The notes: generated from the sequence alone by a model not told the origin. DNA of 64,000 nucleotides from Nilaparvata lugens (GCF_014356525.2 NC_052516.1:24448154-24512153); one strand, 5' to 3'. Positions 10,850 through 22,958 are shown, counted from the stretch's first letter. Numbers and translations: made by a program.

Positions 10850-12065
10850 GAATGAATGTAGATGAAGATGGAAGATGAAGGAATGATTTGGGAGAGTAGA
10901 GTGGTAAAATGAAAAGGGAAAAGACAGTAAACTGGAAGAAGACGGAATATCAAGAAGAAGGAGGAAATAATAGAGGAAGAGCGATCAAGAATTGGTAAGA
11001 AATGATTCTGGGAGAATAGGGAAGAATAATTAGAAGAGAGAAAGCCAATATACCGAGAGAGAGAGAAACAAATTGAGAAGGGAGAGAAACCCATAGAGAA
11101 CAAACTAACAAACGACAAGGAGAAGGAATGATTTTGGGATGGTGAGAGGGTGAAATTAAAAGAGAGAAAAAGAATAAACTGAAAGAGAAAAGCAAATTGA
11201 GAAGAACGAGAAAACAATGGGAAAAGAGCGATCAAGGAGTAGTAAGGGATGATTGTGGGAGAGTAGAAAGGTGAAATGAGGAGAGAGAAAGACAATAAAC
11301 CGAAAAAGGAAAACAAATTTACAAGAAACAGAAAATAATAGAAAAAGAGCGAACTAGGAGTGATAAGGAAGATTCTGGAAAAGTAGAGATTTGGAATGAG
11401 AAGAGACAAAAACAATCAATCGAAAAAGGAAAAGTAAATAATTGAAAGAAAGAGAGAACAATAGAGAACGAGTTAACAAGCGACAAGAACAAGGAATGTT
11501 TGTAGGAGAGTAGAAAGGTGGAATGAGAAGAGAGAAGAACAATATATCGAAAGATGAGAACAAATTGAGAGAGAAGAGAGGAATAGGGAACGAGAAAACG
11601 AGGAGTTATAAGTGAGACAAGGAATAATTGTGGGAGAGTAGAGAGGTGGAATGATAGAAGAGTAAGCCAATAAACTGGAAGATGGAAACAAATTAAGAAG
11701 GGAATGAAAACATCAGAGAGCTAACAAACGACAAGGAATGGAAAGGAATGATTGTAGGAGAGTAGAGGGGTAAAATGAGAAGAAAGAGAGCCAATAAAGC
11801 GAGAGAGAAAACAATGAGTGTTAAGGAATGATTGTAAGAGAGTAGAAATGTGAAATAAGAAGAGAGAAAGACAATAAACCGAAAAAGAAAAATAAATCGA
11901 GAAGGGAGAGAGAACATTAGAGACCGAGCTATCAAACGACAAAGGTGGAGGAACGACTATGATAGAGTAGAGAGGTGAAATAAGAAGAGAGAAAGACAAT
12001 AAACACGAAGGGAAACACAAATTGAGGAGAAAGAGAGAACAATGGAGAACGACAAGGAGTAGTAA
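10850..12065. repeat. Second GA/AAC-rich degenerate minisatellite
   Basis: Units of roughly 110-125 bp recur around GGAATGATTNTGGGAGAGTAG, AAATGAGAAGAGAGAAAG and AACAATAAACCGAAA. They are more diverged than in the array at 9377-10545. All long frames here are compositional. Confidence 0.75.
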
Positions 12066-12300
12066 GCCTCAAAATGTCTCAGCCGCTGTGAATTGAGAGA
12101 GGTGCCCGTTCCTTGGAACGTTCGCTTCAAAAACAAATTATATTCCATCCGCGGTGAAATTGCATTAAGCCGAGAAATATATTGCCACAAGCGGAACACG
12201 ACAGCACCAATGAGCAGCTTTCCCGCCAATTCTCTCAACGTTTGCGCGCCAAAATTCAAAAAGCATTTTCAGACAGGTGGGTTGGAATAAGACGACCTCT
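12066..12300. other. High-complexity island next to a purine array
   Basis: This segment has balanced base composition and is not similar to any other part of the window. A 65-codon plus-strand frame (12093-12290) covers it, but it has no family resemblance and no splice or start context that convinces me. A conserved non-coding element within the neuroligin intron is possible; conservation cannot be tested here. Confidence 0.3.
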
Positions 12301-13051
12301 TTGAATATATTTAGAACACCGTAAAAGGAGTATCGTATCCCTGTGTATACAATGTCTTTCTTCAGAGAAATCTGGTATAGTTCTTAGAGTATATTTATGT
12401 ATCCATTAGAGTGTATTCATCCCAGTGTATTCATGTCAGGGAACATTGTACATAATTATATGTCTCTGTACAGTGTCTTCTTTCAGAGAAATTCTGCAAG
12501 GTTCGTTGTCTGAGAAGGTTTGTATGACATGAGAACATAATAATGAAATACATATGACATTCAGTTTTTGTAAGCAATTCTGTGTATGAAAGTCTGTACA
12601 GACTATCATCTTGTATGGAAGTATCCATCAAAGGATTGGGGGAAGTAAACAAAGGAAGTAAACAATCAAAGGATTGTGTAACAACCAATAGATTCTTGTT
12701 TGTGTTAACAACGTATACTAGTGTTATTATAAGTCTACTTCACATGCCAATGTAATCATGAGATGCTTTATATTAGAAACAATCGTATGAGAGTTGATTC
12801 ACTCCTCTTCCTAGTAGATCAACAAGAAATGTATATTATTCACAGACGACACAAATTTGAATGATACACGAAATTGTCGACTATGAGCTTACAGAAGAAA
12901 CACAAATATGTGACAAAATGAGGTTGGCCATCTATGAAACAGAACAACAGTACATCTAAACTTTACTCCAATGCATCATGCACAGGATTGACATCAAATG
13001 AGCAAGGTACAAATAGTCAAAAACCCCAAATTGGGCAGAATTACAAAATGA
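12301..13051. other. Intronic sequence, no recognised feature
   Basis: AT-rich, with no supported gene. TTCAGAGAAATCTGGTATAG near 12361 and TTCAGAGAAATTCTGCAAGG near 12482 hint at a weak local duplication. Confidence 0.4.
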
Positions 13052-14542
13052 TTATTTGTATATCTAGAGTGGAAAGTGCTGTTTTTTCTCCCTGAGGGAA
13101 AAGTTTGAAGCCCGAGGCGAAGCCGAGGGCAACAATTTTCCTGAGGGAGAAAAAACATTTTTCACTCGTGATATACACAACATTTTTCCTCCACCTACAT
13201 TTTTATCTAAACTGCTGATAAAATAATTTTTAAAAACGTATGTTACCAAACAATGTGTTACAACATAATCTAAAAAGTAAACAGAAACAGCTGGCTTGTA
13301 ATCACAGTTCTCCTCTGACAGCACTATCTGTCGGCTAAAGTTGTAACAACAATGACAACCAAAACTACAGCTATGATGAAGTTCCCGTTTCAAATTTGAT
13401 TAGTTAATAAGTAATATTCGTTGACTGATATTTTGAATAACATGGGATAAAAGAAAAAAATATATACATTTTCTCTAGTATGAAGTTTGTAATAATAATT
13501 TCAGCATACAAACATAAATTTTATATATCGATCAAATGTCTGGTTGAGGTTTTGAATTTAGTTGGTTTAATGACTACTCTATATGCTTCCTCATCTGAGC
13601 TTAGACCTTCTGACCTATTCCAATAATGTACGTTTCAAAAATAGAGATTCTTCCTATGTTATTTAAATGGAGTCACTTTTACTCCCTAGGGAGTTTTTCT
13701 GTTTTTTAGTACAAAGAGAGAGAAAAAGTGACACTTTAGTATCATGTTTCAGGGAGTAAAGTAAGTACTTTTGACAGTAGGTAGAGGAAAAATGTATTTT
13801 CCTGTATTTTCCTGTCCAAAGTGCTAACTTTACTCCCTGGGACATGATACTAAAGTTTCACTATTTTGCTCTCGGAAGGAAAAAACAGGAAAACTCCCTA
13901 GAGCGTAAAAGTGACTCCATTTAAATAGCATGTGAAGCACCTCTATTTTTGAAACGTACATTTGAAATAGGTTAGAAGGTCTAAGCTCAGATGAGGAAGC
14001 ATATAGAGTAGTCATTAAACCAATCAAATTCAATACCTCAACCAGACATTTGATCAATATATAAAATGAATGTTTCATGCTAAAATTATTACATACTTCA
14101 TATCAGTATACCATAAAAATGTATAAATATTTTTTTCTACATTCCATGTTATTTAAAATACCAACCAACGAATACTCCTCATTAACTAATCAAATTTGAA
14201 ACGGGAATTTCATCATGGTATTGTGGGCGAGTCGTCTACACCACTTTGTTACCACTTTTGCCGACAGATAGTGCTGTCGGCGATGAACTGTGTGATTACA
14301 AGACAGCTGTTTAATTTTTGAGTTATGTTGTAACACATTTTTACTGTTCACGTAAGTTTTTAAAAATTATTTTATTTGCAGTTTTTATAAAAATGTAAGT
14401 GAAGGGAAAATATTGTGTATATCACGAGTGAAAAATGTTTTTTCTCTCTCAGGAAAATTGTTGCCCTCGGCTTCGCCTCGGGCTTCAAATTTCTCCCTCA
14501 GGGAGAAATTTTTGCACTTTTCACTCTAGATATACGAATAAC
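13052..14542. mobile_element. Giant palindromic (foldback) element, 1.49 kb
   Basis: The left side from GTATATCTAGAGTGGAAAG runs as the inverted complement of the right side ending CACTTTTCACTCTAGATATAC. Pairing landmarks continue inward for about 700 bp: GCCCGAGGCGAAGCCGAGGG pairs with its complement at 14460-14485, the GACAGATAGTGCTGTC region at about 14260 pairs with 13315, and GGAGTCACTTTTACTCCCTA at 13670 pairs with about 13918. The centre is near 13797. There is no transposase frame; a 109-codon minus-strand frame (13064-13393) is just the arm sequence. This resembles foldback-type elements, which transpose by borrowed enzymes or arise by hairpin-mediated duplication. Confidence 0.8.
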
Positions 14543-14935
14543 TATTCCTAAATATTCATTATGGAACCTCTACAAAAAAGAAGAAGACGATTAAAAAGTG
14601 AATATGAAAAGAAGTGAATATTAAATTTCAAGAAGTAATTCTTGAAAGCGAGTATAGAAGTAAGAAGACCAATGATGGGAATGTTAATGGCTGTACTCAG
14701 TCATCTACAAACTAGTATTTACACACATAAATTTGAAGCCATGATTCTGATGGTTATTGCACTTTTGAAGTTTGAGCCATTGCCGCGCGGTTATTATTAG
14801 AGTCGCTATTGTTTTGGACGACGGAAAATTGCCGGAATATCGTTAGGGCTAAGTCATATATGGCGTGTCGAAATCCATTATTCGTGTTAATTGTGCTTTA
14901 TGAGCCTCTTCCTTGCACATTAAAGGATTTGAAAG
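14543..14935. other. Sequence between palindrome and GA tract, with a unique island
   Basis: About 14770-14935 is of balanced composition (GCCGCGCGGTTATTATTAG). Its short frames are not recognisable. Confidence 0.3.
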
Positions 14936-15560
14936 TTGGTTGGCGCTGGAGATGGAGAGGGGGGATATGTGTGGTTGGTATTGTTGGAGAGAGAAGGGGA
15001 AGAGAAGGAAAAATGTGAGAAGGTGAAAGAAGGAAACGAAGAGCAAAAGGAGGATGAGAGAATGAGGGGTATTAGAGAATGAGGAATGAGATTGTTGTAT
15101 TGAGATTGTTGAATGATTTTGTTGTATTGCTGATGTAAACAATAAACTTGAAACTATATGAGGATGGAGAAGTAGAGGGTGTTGTGGAGGAGGAGTAGGT
15201 TGAAGTAGTGAGGAGGAGAAGGATGGAGTAGTGTTGGGTCTAGGAAGATTAGAAGGAGAAGAAGGATGCAATTCTGAAGAATGAAAGGAGTTGGAGGAAC
15301 AAGAAATAGGAAATATAGCTGTTGAGGCTATGACACAAGAGGAAATAGAAAAGACAGAGATGGAAGGAGTAAAATAGGTAGAGAATTTGGTGGGGATCGA
15401 GTGAGAAGATGAAGGAAAAAAGCAAATAGAAAACGCATGAGAAACCAAGAAAAGGTGAAGAAAACTATTGAGAAATGGAAGAGATCAAGAAAAGTTGTGA
15501 AAGAAGAAGGGAAAAGGGTTGTGAAAGTTGTTGAGACCAAATTGAAGAAGGTGGAAAGAC
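14936..15560. repeat. Purine-rich (GA) low-complexity tract
   Basis: The plus strand is almost entirely A and G over about 600 bp, interrupted by a short piece near 15110-15160 (GTTGTATTGCTGATGTAAAC) that looks like a retroelement tail. A 199-codon minus-strand frame is compositional. Confidence 0.75.
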
Positions 15561-15617
15561 AGAAGAGTTCAATGATTTTATAATAAGAAGTATATTATTA
15601 TATTGGTATATTATTAA

Positions 15618-16269
15618 CTAGCTGTCAGGCTCCCTTCGCTCGCCATATCCGTCTACCCCCGACTGGATCGTCCAAGAATGGGATCAGAAGGCTCGCTTCG
15701 CTCGCTTGCATTTTTCATTTGAGCACTTTTATCATATGTTAGGGCGATCCAGTCGGGGGTCCAGACTAAACGTCTGGCTAAACGGATATGGCGAGCGAAG
15801 CGAGCCTGACGGCTAGTAATATAATATTCCCAGGAGTAGCTGTGATTGAAGTAGCAGTGCCAAATCAATTTTATAAATGCATTTCAATCTTCAACTTGGT
15901 GCCAACCTAACAAAGTCAACTCAACTTAATGCCAACCAGACAAAATTATTAATTTAGTTACCAGTTAACAATTACTGTTTCGAAGATGTACTCTTTCTAG
16001 ATTATAGTTCTATATTAACATATGGTATGGGCATTTTTAAATTATAATTAATAGAATAAGAAGAATATACATGCTAAAAGACGAACTTGGATCCCTTAAA
16101 AACCACCCTTAGAGTTAAAATATTGCCAAAAGATTTCTTAGTGCGCCTCTAGAGGGCCAACTGAACATACCTACCAAATTTGAACGTTTTTGGTCCGGTA
16201 GATTTTTAGTTCTGCGAGTGAGTGAGTGAGTCAGTCAGTGAGTGAGTGCCATTTCGCTTTTATAATAGA
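15618..16269 (-). mobile_element. Non-autonomous Helitron, minus strand, exact A^T insertion
   Basis: On the minus strand it begins TCTATTATAAAAGCGAAAT and GGCACTCACTCACTGACTG, then CAGAACTAAAAATCTACCGG, and ends GAGCCTGACAGCTAG. Outside are A (complement of 16270) and T (complement of 15617). It shares ends and body with 7780-8475 and 23984-24778. The terminal hairpin has one change (GGCGAGCGAAGGGAGCC). Confidence 0.8.
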
Positions 16270-16379
16270 TAAGAAGTAGATATTTCCCAGACTTCTTGAT
16301 CTCTCAGCTTTTAATGGCATGTCATGATCACGGATTGATGTAGGCCTGTAATATCTTTCTAGGATATGGCTATCCATGG

Positions 16380-16730
16380 AACCTACTACTTGTTGTTGTT
16401 GTTCTTCTTCTTCTTCTCCTTCTTCTTCGTCTCCTTCTTCTTTTCCTTCACACACCTCACACCCTATCAACTTTTACTGTTCTTCCATCTTCTTTCTTCC
16501 CCTGCTCATTCTTCTCCTGATCCCTCTTCTCCTCTTTCTTCTTCTTCACTCTACGCTTCTGATCATTCTCCTCTTCCACCTTTCTCTCCTCTCTCAGCTT
16601 ATTCTCCTCTTCCTCCTCATGATCACTCTCTTCTCCATAATTTTCCTTTTCATCTTCTTCCTCTTTCTGCTCCACCTCCTTCTCCTCCTCCTCATACTAC
16701 TCCCCCTCCTCCTACCAGCAACACAATTGA
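16380..16730. repeat. Pyrimidine-rich (CTT/CCT) tract
   Basis: The plus strand is C and T dominated. Part of it (16380-16500, including CTTCACACACCTCACACCCT) reappears inverted within the loop of the inverted repeat at 17021-17780. Confidence 0.7.
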
Positions 16731-17020
16731 TAAAAGTTTGCTCTCAAAGACCCCCTTCCCCACCACCACACCCACCATACCCTTAAATTAGTGAGGGTAA
16801 GTAGTTAAGTGCCATTATCGCATGGTCAAAGTTTTCACATAGCAAAGTGGTTGCCAATGGACAAAACGGTTTTCTCCACCATCACTTCCCTGTTGGAACC
16901 CTGACTGCGTACAAATAGAAACGTCAGGCCATGGTAGAAACAATCTATAATATGATTATATAAAACTACTAAAACGTCTCAACTACTAAACTGATAGACT
17001 TGAAATTTTGCATATAGATT
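16731..17020. other. Short spacer, no recognised feature
   Basis: Mixed composition; nothing recognised. Confidence 0.3.
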
Positions 17021-17780
17021 ATTAAGGCTGTGCAAAGGCTAAAAATAAACTTTTTACTCGTGAAATTTTCAATTTATAAACAATTTTTTCGATTTGTATA
17101 TCATCAAGCTATCAAAATGGAAAAAAACATTTTTTCCGATCATTACTTTTTGAGATATGAGCGCCTGAAGTTTGAATTTTTGGGACAGAACCTTTTAAAT
17201 TCGGTAAGAGATAAATTCATGAGATTTGGAGGATGGATTCTTCATGGTATTGTTAATCTAGTGAATTAAAAATTCTATGAAATATAAATTTTGAAAAAGT
17301 TATAAATTTACCAAAAGAAAGAAGATTTCAGGGAAAGAAAGAAGATGGAAGAACAGTAAAAGTTATAGGGTGTGAGGTGTGTGAAGGAAAAGAAGAAAAA
17401 GAGGAAGAGAAGAACAACAAACTACAACAAAAAAAATTTACCAAAAATAACTCAAAGTCAACTAAAATAACTAGAAGTTATTTTTAGTAAATTGAATAAC
17501 TATCCTAAAAATTGATGTTTTCAGAAAATTATTGTTTCACTAGATCAACAATACCATGGAAAATCTATCCTCTAGATCTCATGGATTTATCTCTCACCGT
17601 ATTTGTAATGTTCTGTCCCAAAAATATAACCTTTAGACGCACATATCTCAAAAAGTAATAATGATCAGAAAACATGTTTTCCTGGCAAACTTTTTCATTT
17701 TGATAGCTTGATGAAATCGAAAAACTTTGAAAAATATCACGAGTAGAAAGTTTATTTTTAGCCTTTGCACAGCCTTAATT
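17021..17780. mobile_element. Inverted-repeat element with about 240-bp arms
   Basis: ATTAAGGCTGTGCAAAGGCT at the left pairs with AGCCTTTGCACAGCCTTAAT at the right. Pairing continues inward through the region containing GATAGCTTGATG and TTTTGGGACAGAAC up to about 17270 and 17545. The loop holds an inverted copy of the pyrimidine tract at 16380-16500. A 79-codon frame in the left arm (17030-17269) has no recognisable domain. Confidence 0.75.
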
Positions 17781-19120
17781 TACCGAGGATGGTTATAGGC
17801 CTATTTCAAATTCTTCAAGATATCAATACGAAGAGTTTTCAGTTTGTCAAGCTTTTAACTAGACCCTTCCGGAGACGGGTTACCTTCGTACAAGGTTTTT
17901 TTGTGGAAATTTGAAGTTGAAATTTCAGCCTTATTTAACCTCAATTTTTTTCCACAAATCTGTTTTCATAAATGCAAATTTTATGTGTTATTCTAGTTCG
18001 CCTCCAAATGGTGCACATGGTGTATTAGTAGGTATTTAAGGCTTTTGCTTAAGAGAAATAAATTGTTGCTGAATACCTAAACGTTTTTAAGTTTGCAGAG
18101 GAATCCTAAATACGATTCCCTATACAGTAATAATACAATAGACTTTTGTAGTACTAGTTTCTAATATTATTATCCATTAATAGGATAATAATATGAGTAA
18201 GGTAAAGGTTATATCCTTCATGAATTCCTAGAAGAATCTATATTTTCAATAGTTAGAATCTAATATTTCAATATTCTTTCAATAGAAGAATCTATATTTT
18301 CAATAGAATCTTAATTCCCCTCAATAGTTACCTATTAGAAACTCATGGTTTATAAATGAATGAGAGCTCAATCTGTATAAGATTTCAAAAAAAGAAAAAA
18401 AATATGGATGAAAAACGGTCTGGGAATCAATGGCTAGTTATTCATTTTTAAAATATCAATAGAGACAATTCACGTATCAGCAGCATCTTTTAGAATCCCT
18501 CTGGCTTTATAATTTTCTTTCGAAAGGATGAAAATCAGAATCGTCAAAATAGTCACTTGAATTTCTTTGATATATTTTCTATGACAAGTAGTAATAACAC
18601 AGCTCGCTGAGTCCAATACATTATTGTTCATAATCACTGTTCCAAATCCTATTTTCTATCAATAATGATAGAGTTGTTATTGAGTAATCTCTCCATAATC
18701 TTCTACTGGATCAGTTGATGAGCGTAGAATGTAGGATTCAATAACCCTACTCGATTCCTCGAGTATCATTTCTAGGAACATACTGCTACTGATCTAACTG
18801 TGTGTCAAGGGCTATTGTGATGGGAAAGAGGCCACGGAATGACAAACCAGAATAGGAACTGCTTTAGAGGAAATAGAGGATAAACCTCTGAAGGAAGAGG
18901 AAATCCAAAATGGGAATTCACGGGGGAAACAATACAGGTTTCCTGTTCTCTGAACAGGAATTATTGTCTAGATTTGACTTACAGGAATTGATCACTTAAC
19001 GCCATCATCATCCCTACAGTTAGGTTGTGAGTTTAGCTACGCTTTTCCGTCAGCCGAGAACTGAACGAAAACTGAGAGCTTGGCTGGATCGGAAACTGTC
19101 CGGACAAATTGTTATGTTGA
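17781..19120. other. Intronic sequence, no recognised feature
   Basis: No gene or repeat family recognised, apart from short direct repeats around 18240-18310 (AGAATCTATATTTTCAATAG). Confidence 0.4.
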
Positions 19121-19227
19121 GGTGCGTACAGATATACGCGCCGCGAACATGAGCAATTCACTCTTAATCAGCTGACTATATCTGTATCTCTATAGAAACG
19201 GTGAGATACAGTAAATCTGTACGCACC
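19121..19227. mobile_element. Hairpin MITE, GGTGCGTACAGATATACG family (short copy)
   Basis: It starts GGTGCGTACAGATATACG and ends with TCTGTACGCACC. A longer and more perfect copy is at 36589-36751. In this copy the right arm is shortened, so only the outer part still pairs. Confidence 0.7.
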
Positions 19228-20024
19228 TTTAGATTGATATCCTCGGAGACTGTGGTTATTGGAAGAATATTCGATTAAATACAAAAGAATTGATTTTTGG
19301 GAACTATCTGATTATTTTCTAAATTCAGATTTCGAGTTCGACTACGAAAAATGCTCATCATTCTTTTGGATTGGTTTCAGCTCTAGTTCTAACGCACTGA
19401 ATGTGATATTATCAATTCAAAACCGAAATGATATATACCGAGATAATAGATACTCTGTGTAGCTTGGAGAATATCGCTTGATAATATTGAAGCATTACCA
19501 AAATATCAACATTCTTTTACGATTGTCTTTTACATTATTTTCTTTTATAGATTTATATTCCTACCAATTACCAACTAGTAACTAGGAACTAGTTTTGTTA
19601 TTAGGCTTCAGCCAGAATACTTAGGAGTTTACTAAGGAGAATAGTTAAGGAATTCACTTAAGGTTCACTAAGGAGAATACTGAGGAGTTTGACAAGCCCT
19701 CAATTAAAAATTGTGAAAAAACTTCTATTTGATTTTGAATCCGTTGCCCAATTATTAGACTATTTGTTCCAGTAAGTCAGGATCTTCAATACGTGATTTC
19801 TGTTGAATTGATGATATTGAGGTACAGTAGGTTCCAAGTATTGTTAAGTCACTGCTTGACAGCATAGTATAGTGGAATAATCTGGGAGATGGTTGGAATA
19901 TGACTTTGGGACTGACCAATATTCAAATCAGACCTTTTTTTCATTAATCATCATACTTATTATTCTATAGACATGATTGGAATCTATAGGAACTTTATAG
20001 TCGAGAGAGAATGGTATTTATAAA
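19228..20024. other. Intronic sequence, no recognised feature
   Basis: A 67-codon plus-strand frame at 19259-19462 is unremarkable and unsupported. Confidence 0.4.
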
Positions 20025-20370
20025 GGGCCCCATACACTGGGGAACTTTGATCGGCAAACTTGGTTCGGGGAACCAAGTTCGTGTAGGATTTGCCCAGACA
20101 CTGATGTAGTGGGGAGAACAAACAACCGTTCGTTACTTCAGTGTCTATCGTCGTCTAGAGATGAGCGTTCAAAGTTTACAGCTGCTGTGGTGAGAAGATA
20201 TATTTAATATATATAGATAGAATATATCGCCCTGGCGGACGAACCGAATAAAGTTTTTAATCCAGATTGAAGACCAAATTCGTCACGAATTTGGTTCGCG
20301 GTTCGCCAATTTTCCACATACACTGGGGAACTTGGTTCGTAAGATCCAAGTTCCCTAGTGTATGGGGCCC
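20025..20370. mobile_element. MITE with GGGCCCCATACACTGGGGAA terminal inverted repeats
   Basis: The left end GGGCCCCATACACTGGGGAA is matched, inverted, by the right end TTCCCTAGTGTATGGGGCCC. Subterminal AACTTGGTTCG-type repeats occur on both sides. The length is 346 bp, or 350 bp if the flanking AA/TT are part of the repeat. There is no coding content. I cannot fix the target-site duplication, so the superfamily is open. Confidence 0.7.
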
Positions 20371-21266
20371 TTAATTACGATCAATATTGTAAACATTTTT
20401 CTAGAGAGCCGTAGATAACTTTAAGAGAAAAAATTGAACAATTGAAAATTGAAATTTCCATTAAAATTCATATTCATTACACTGACAATTCACAAACAAA
20501 AATGAATGAACTTAACAAATCAGTACAATAATTGAAAAAAAATAAATAATTATTGTTCTCTATTGAGTTACATCAACACTAACAAGGAAAACTCAACTGT
20601 TCATTGAACAATGCTGATCACAACATGTCAGTTTCCACGATCATGGAAAACGTAACTCAAAATTGTTAAGCTGCGTGGGTGGAGCTCAGGATATCAGTGG
20701 AAACCGATTACAATGTGTTTCAGGTTGAGTTGGCAGTACAGGATGTGTGGGATGTGCTCAGGGACCACAGATTACCAATCTGGCAGGATTTTGAAGCAGC
20801 TCAAATTTGAATACAGTACACGGAATTCTACTTCAATGGAAACTGAAACGAAGAGATGATGACGTCACGTGGTTTTGAACATTACTGAAATGAATTGTGC
20901 CTCACACACAAAGATTCCATCGCAGATTCTGATCACAAATGGGAATTCTAATTAAGTCTCCATTGATGTCTGGTCTATAATGACTCTTATCTCTCTCGAT
21001 GGAGCTTATAGCACAGAGTAGAGAAGCACAGGTATATTTATCCCGTGCTTATAGTATTCAGTGAGAAGTTGCTAGGCTACGTTAAATGATACGAAGAGTG
21101 GAGTTATATAACGGGCCAAGAGACAAATATCAGAAATTCGTTTTATTGCAGAAATGTGTTCTATGCAGCAAGGCAGTTTTCTTGTATAATGAGCCAAGTG
21201 ATAGTTGACATGAAAATAGTTCAAAAAAATCCGCAAGATGGTGATCGCTACAAGTTCAGCAATAAG
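20371..21266. other. Intronic sequence, no recognised feature
   Basis: Mixed composition between 20600 and 20960; otherwise AT-rich. No supported gene. Confidence 0.35.
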
Positions 21267-21707
21267 TTTTCGCCACACTGCACAGAAAGCAGCTGTTTTC
21301 CAGTCCCTACGTATATCTGAAAGACATTGTTTGCAGACGACTTTCGTCTGACGTCAGAACAGGTTTCTTTCCGGCCTAGGCCGGAAAGAGTACACTTTCC
21401 AGCCGCTAACATGGAACTAAGAAAGGTGATCAAAAAACAGCTGATCAAAAAACTTTTCATTACTTGTGTTTATTATTCAATAATTAAAACATTATTCATA
21501 ATAATATCATCCTATTGTCATTTGAAAGAATAAAAAAGTATAAACTCAACCTCCCACATAATTGAACATCATATTTTAGGTTATTTAGACAAATCAGAAT
21601 AAAAAATAAATATACTTGGACAATTCAGCCTGCGGCCTCGGACTTGAGAACCGATTTCGTGCCAGAAAAATCTTATTTCCTGCTCTAGGTGCGAAATATA
21701 CTATTCT
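21267..21707. mobile_element. Copy C of the TTTTCGCCACACTGCAC element, lacking the coding insert
   Basis: The left end GTTTTCGCCACACTGCACAG and the block AGTCCCTACGTATATCTGAA match copies A (55605-56205) and B (57548-58152). The right end CTCTAGGTGCGAAATATACT also matches. The middle is different and lacks the SKMLEDDCGIPSEIL-encoding segment, so internal content is exchangeable while the ends are kept. Confidence 0.65.
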
Positions 21708-22218
21708 TCTATTGTGGGCCATGTACAGCAGTCACATTCTCTTCATGCGATATGTCTAGGTTTTCTTGGTCGGCTTGCTCGTTAGTGTTCCTTCCTGTTA
21801 TAGTTTAGTGATTGTTATCAGTGTTTGTTGTATATTCACAAAACAAAATGAATGATACTGAGAGATCAATTAAAAGAAGAATGAAGGGTGAGAAGAGATG
21901 GTGGCAAAATGAACGGAAAAAGATTGAAAAAAGGGAGAGGAAGACCCACTGTGAAGTACCTTTTGATCTCCTATGAGTGATTGTTTCAGCAAGACCTGGT
22001 CACCCATATCAAGACACCTTGGTGAGAAATGAAGAGTTCTTCGATTTCAAAGAAATCTGCAGCAGAAAAAACTCTCCAAACAAAATATATTCAAATATCA
22101 AAACTGACTTGTCTCAGGGTTTAGAAAAGCAAACAGGGAATGCTGGTTTCTTCGACAAACTTTTAATGAGAATGAGGAGTGGACTGAAAACAAAGTGTTT
22201 AAGAAGAGCATCACCAAT
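21708..22218. other. Region with an unrecognised open frame next to a palindrome
   Basis: From 21848 a frame reads MNDTERSIKRRMKGEKRWWQ and stops at an in-frame TGA (21974-21976). The same frame then stays open at 21977-22225 through RNEEFFDFKEICSRKNSPNK and stops just inside the palindrome at 22219. I cannot assign it to a family. It could be a decayed cellular or mobile gene fragment. Confidence 0.3.
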
Positions 22219-22471
22219 TGAATAAAAACACAAATATGTTGTCAAATTCTACACTGTTTTTTTTTAGTTCACAACCAAGGTTTCGTGACCACACCAGCCA
22301 CATTCTCAAGTTGACTATAAAAGGTTAAGGTGAACATAGTCATTTAATAAACAATATAGTGAACATTTAGCTATAGTCAACTTGAAAATGTGACCGGTGT
22401 GGTCACGAAACCTTGGTCGTGTACTAAATAAAACAGTGTAGAATTTGACAACATATTTGTGTTTTTATTCA
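22219..22471. mobile_element. Palindromic MITE, 253 bp
   Basis: TGAATAAAAACACAAATATG pairs with CATATTTGTGTTTTTATTCA at the other end. Pairing continues through ACTGTTTTTTTTTAGT and CAAGGTTTCGTGACCACACC to a central spacer near 22340. Confidence 0.8.
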
Positions 22472-22676
22472 ATAATTGTGGAACGGTTCTACAATATTGA
22501 CAATGACTCAGTCGAATTTTTGAAGAGCATCACAATGGACAACATTGCATCATTCCTGTTACCACTAGGGCGCAAAAGTAGACTTACTGAGGATAAGAAA
22601 AAAGATCTAAGGGGGAATACTGGGCTATTTGAAGAATGAAAACAAAGATTTTATTCTGGACTTGACAGAGTAAAAC

Positions 22677-22951
22677 CATAGAAAAACAATAGCGTGAGTA
22701 GATATCCCATGGTATAGGGAATTTATGTCGCAACTTTTACTGTTATCTCAAGCCGATTACTGTTGATTATTGTAAATTTTTACAGTTTTGTTGGGGTGAT
22801 AGTGTATGAACGGCACAATATGAGAGACTACCAGCGTCATACAGCTGCATGGGAAAGAAATACGTGAACTACCTGCTTGGGATAACAGTAAAAGTTGCGA
22901 AATAAACGCCCTATACCATGGGATATCTACTTATGCAATTGTTTCTCTATG
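22677..22951. mobile_element. 275-bp MITE with CATAG termini and 7-bp target duplication
   Basis: It begins CATAGAAAAACAATAGCGTG, ends ATTGTTTCTCTATG, and has about 75-bp imperfect terminal inverted repeats. GTAAAAC occurs directly on both sides (22670-22676 and 22952-22958). A second copy of identical length lies at 42998-43272, also with a 7-bp duplication. Confidence 0.85.
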
Positions 22952-22958
22952 GTAAAAC

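Noticed and set aside
12093..12290. A 65-codon frame as a host exon
   Set aside because: Balanced composition but no family resemblance and no convincing splice or start signals; kept only as a high-complexity island.
13064..13393. A 109-codon minus-strand frame as a gene
   Set aside because: Lies inside one arm of the large palindrome; no domain and no conserved counterpart frame in the other arm.
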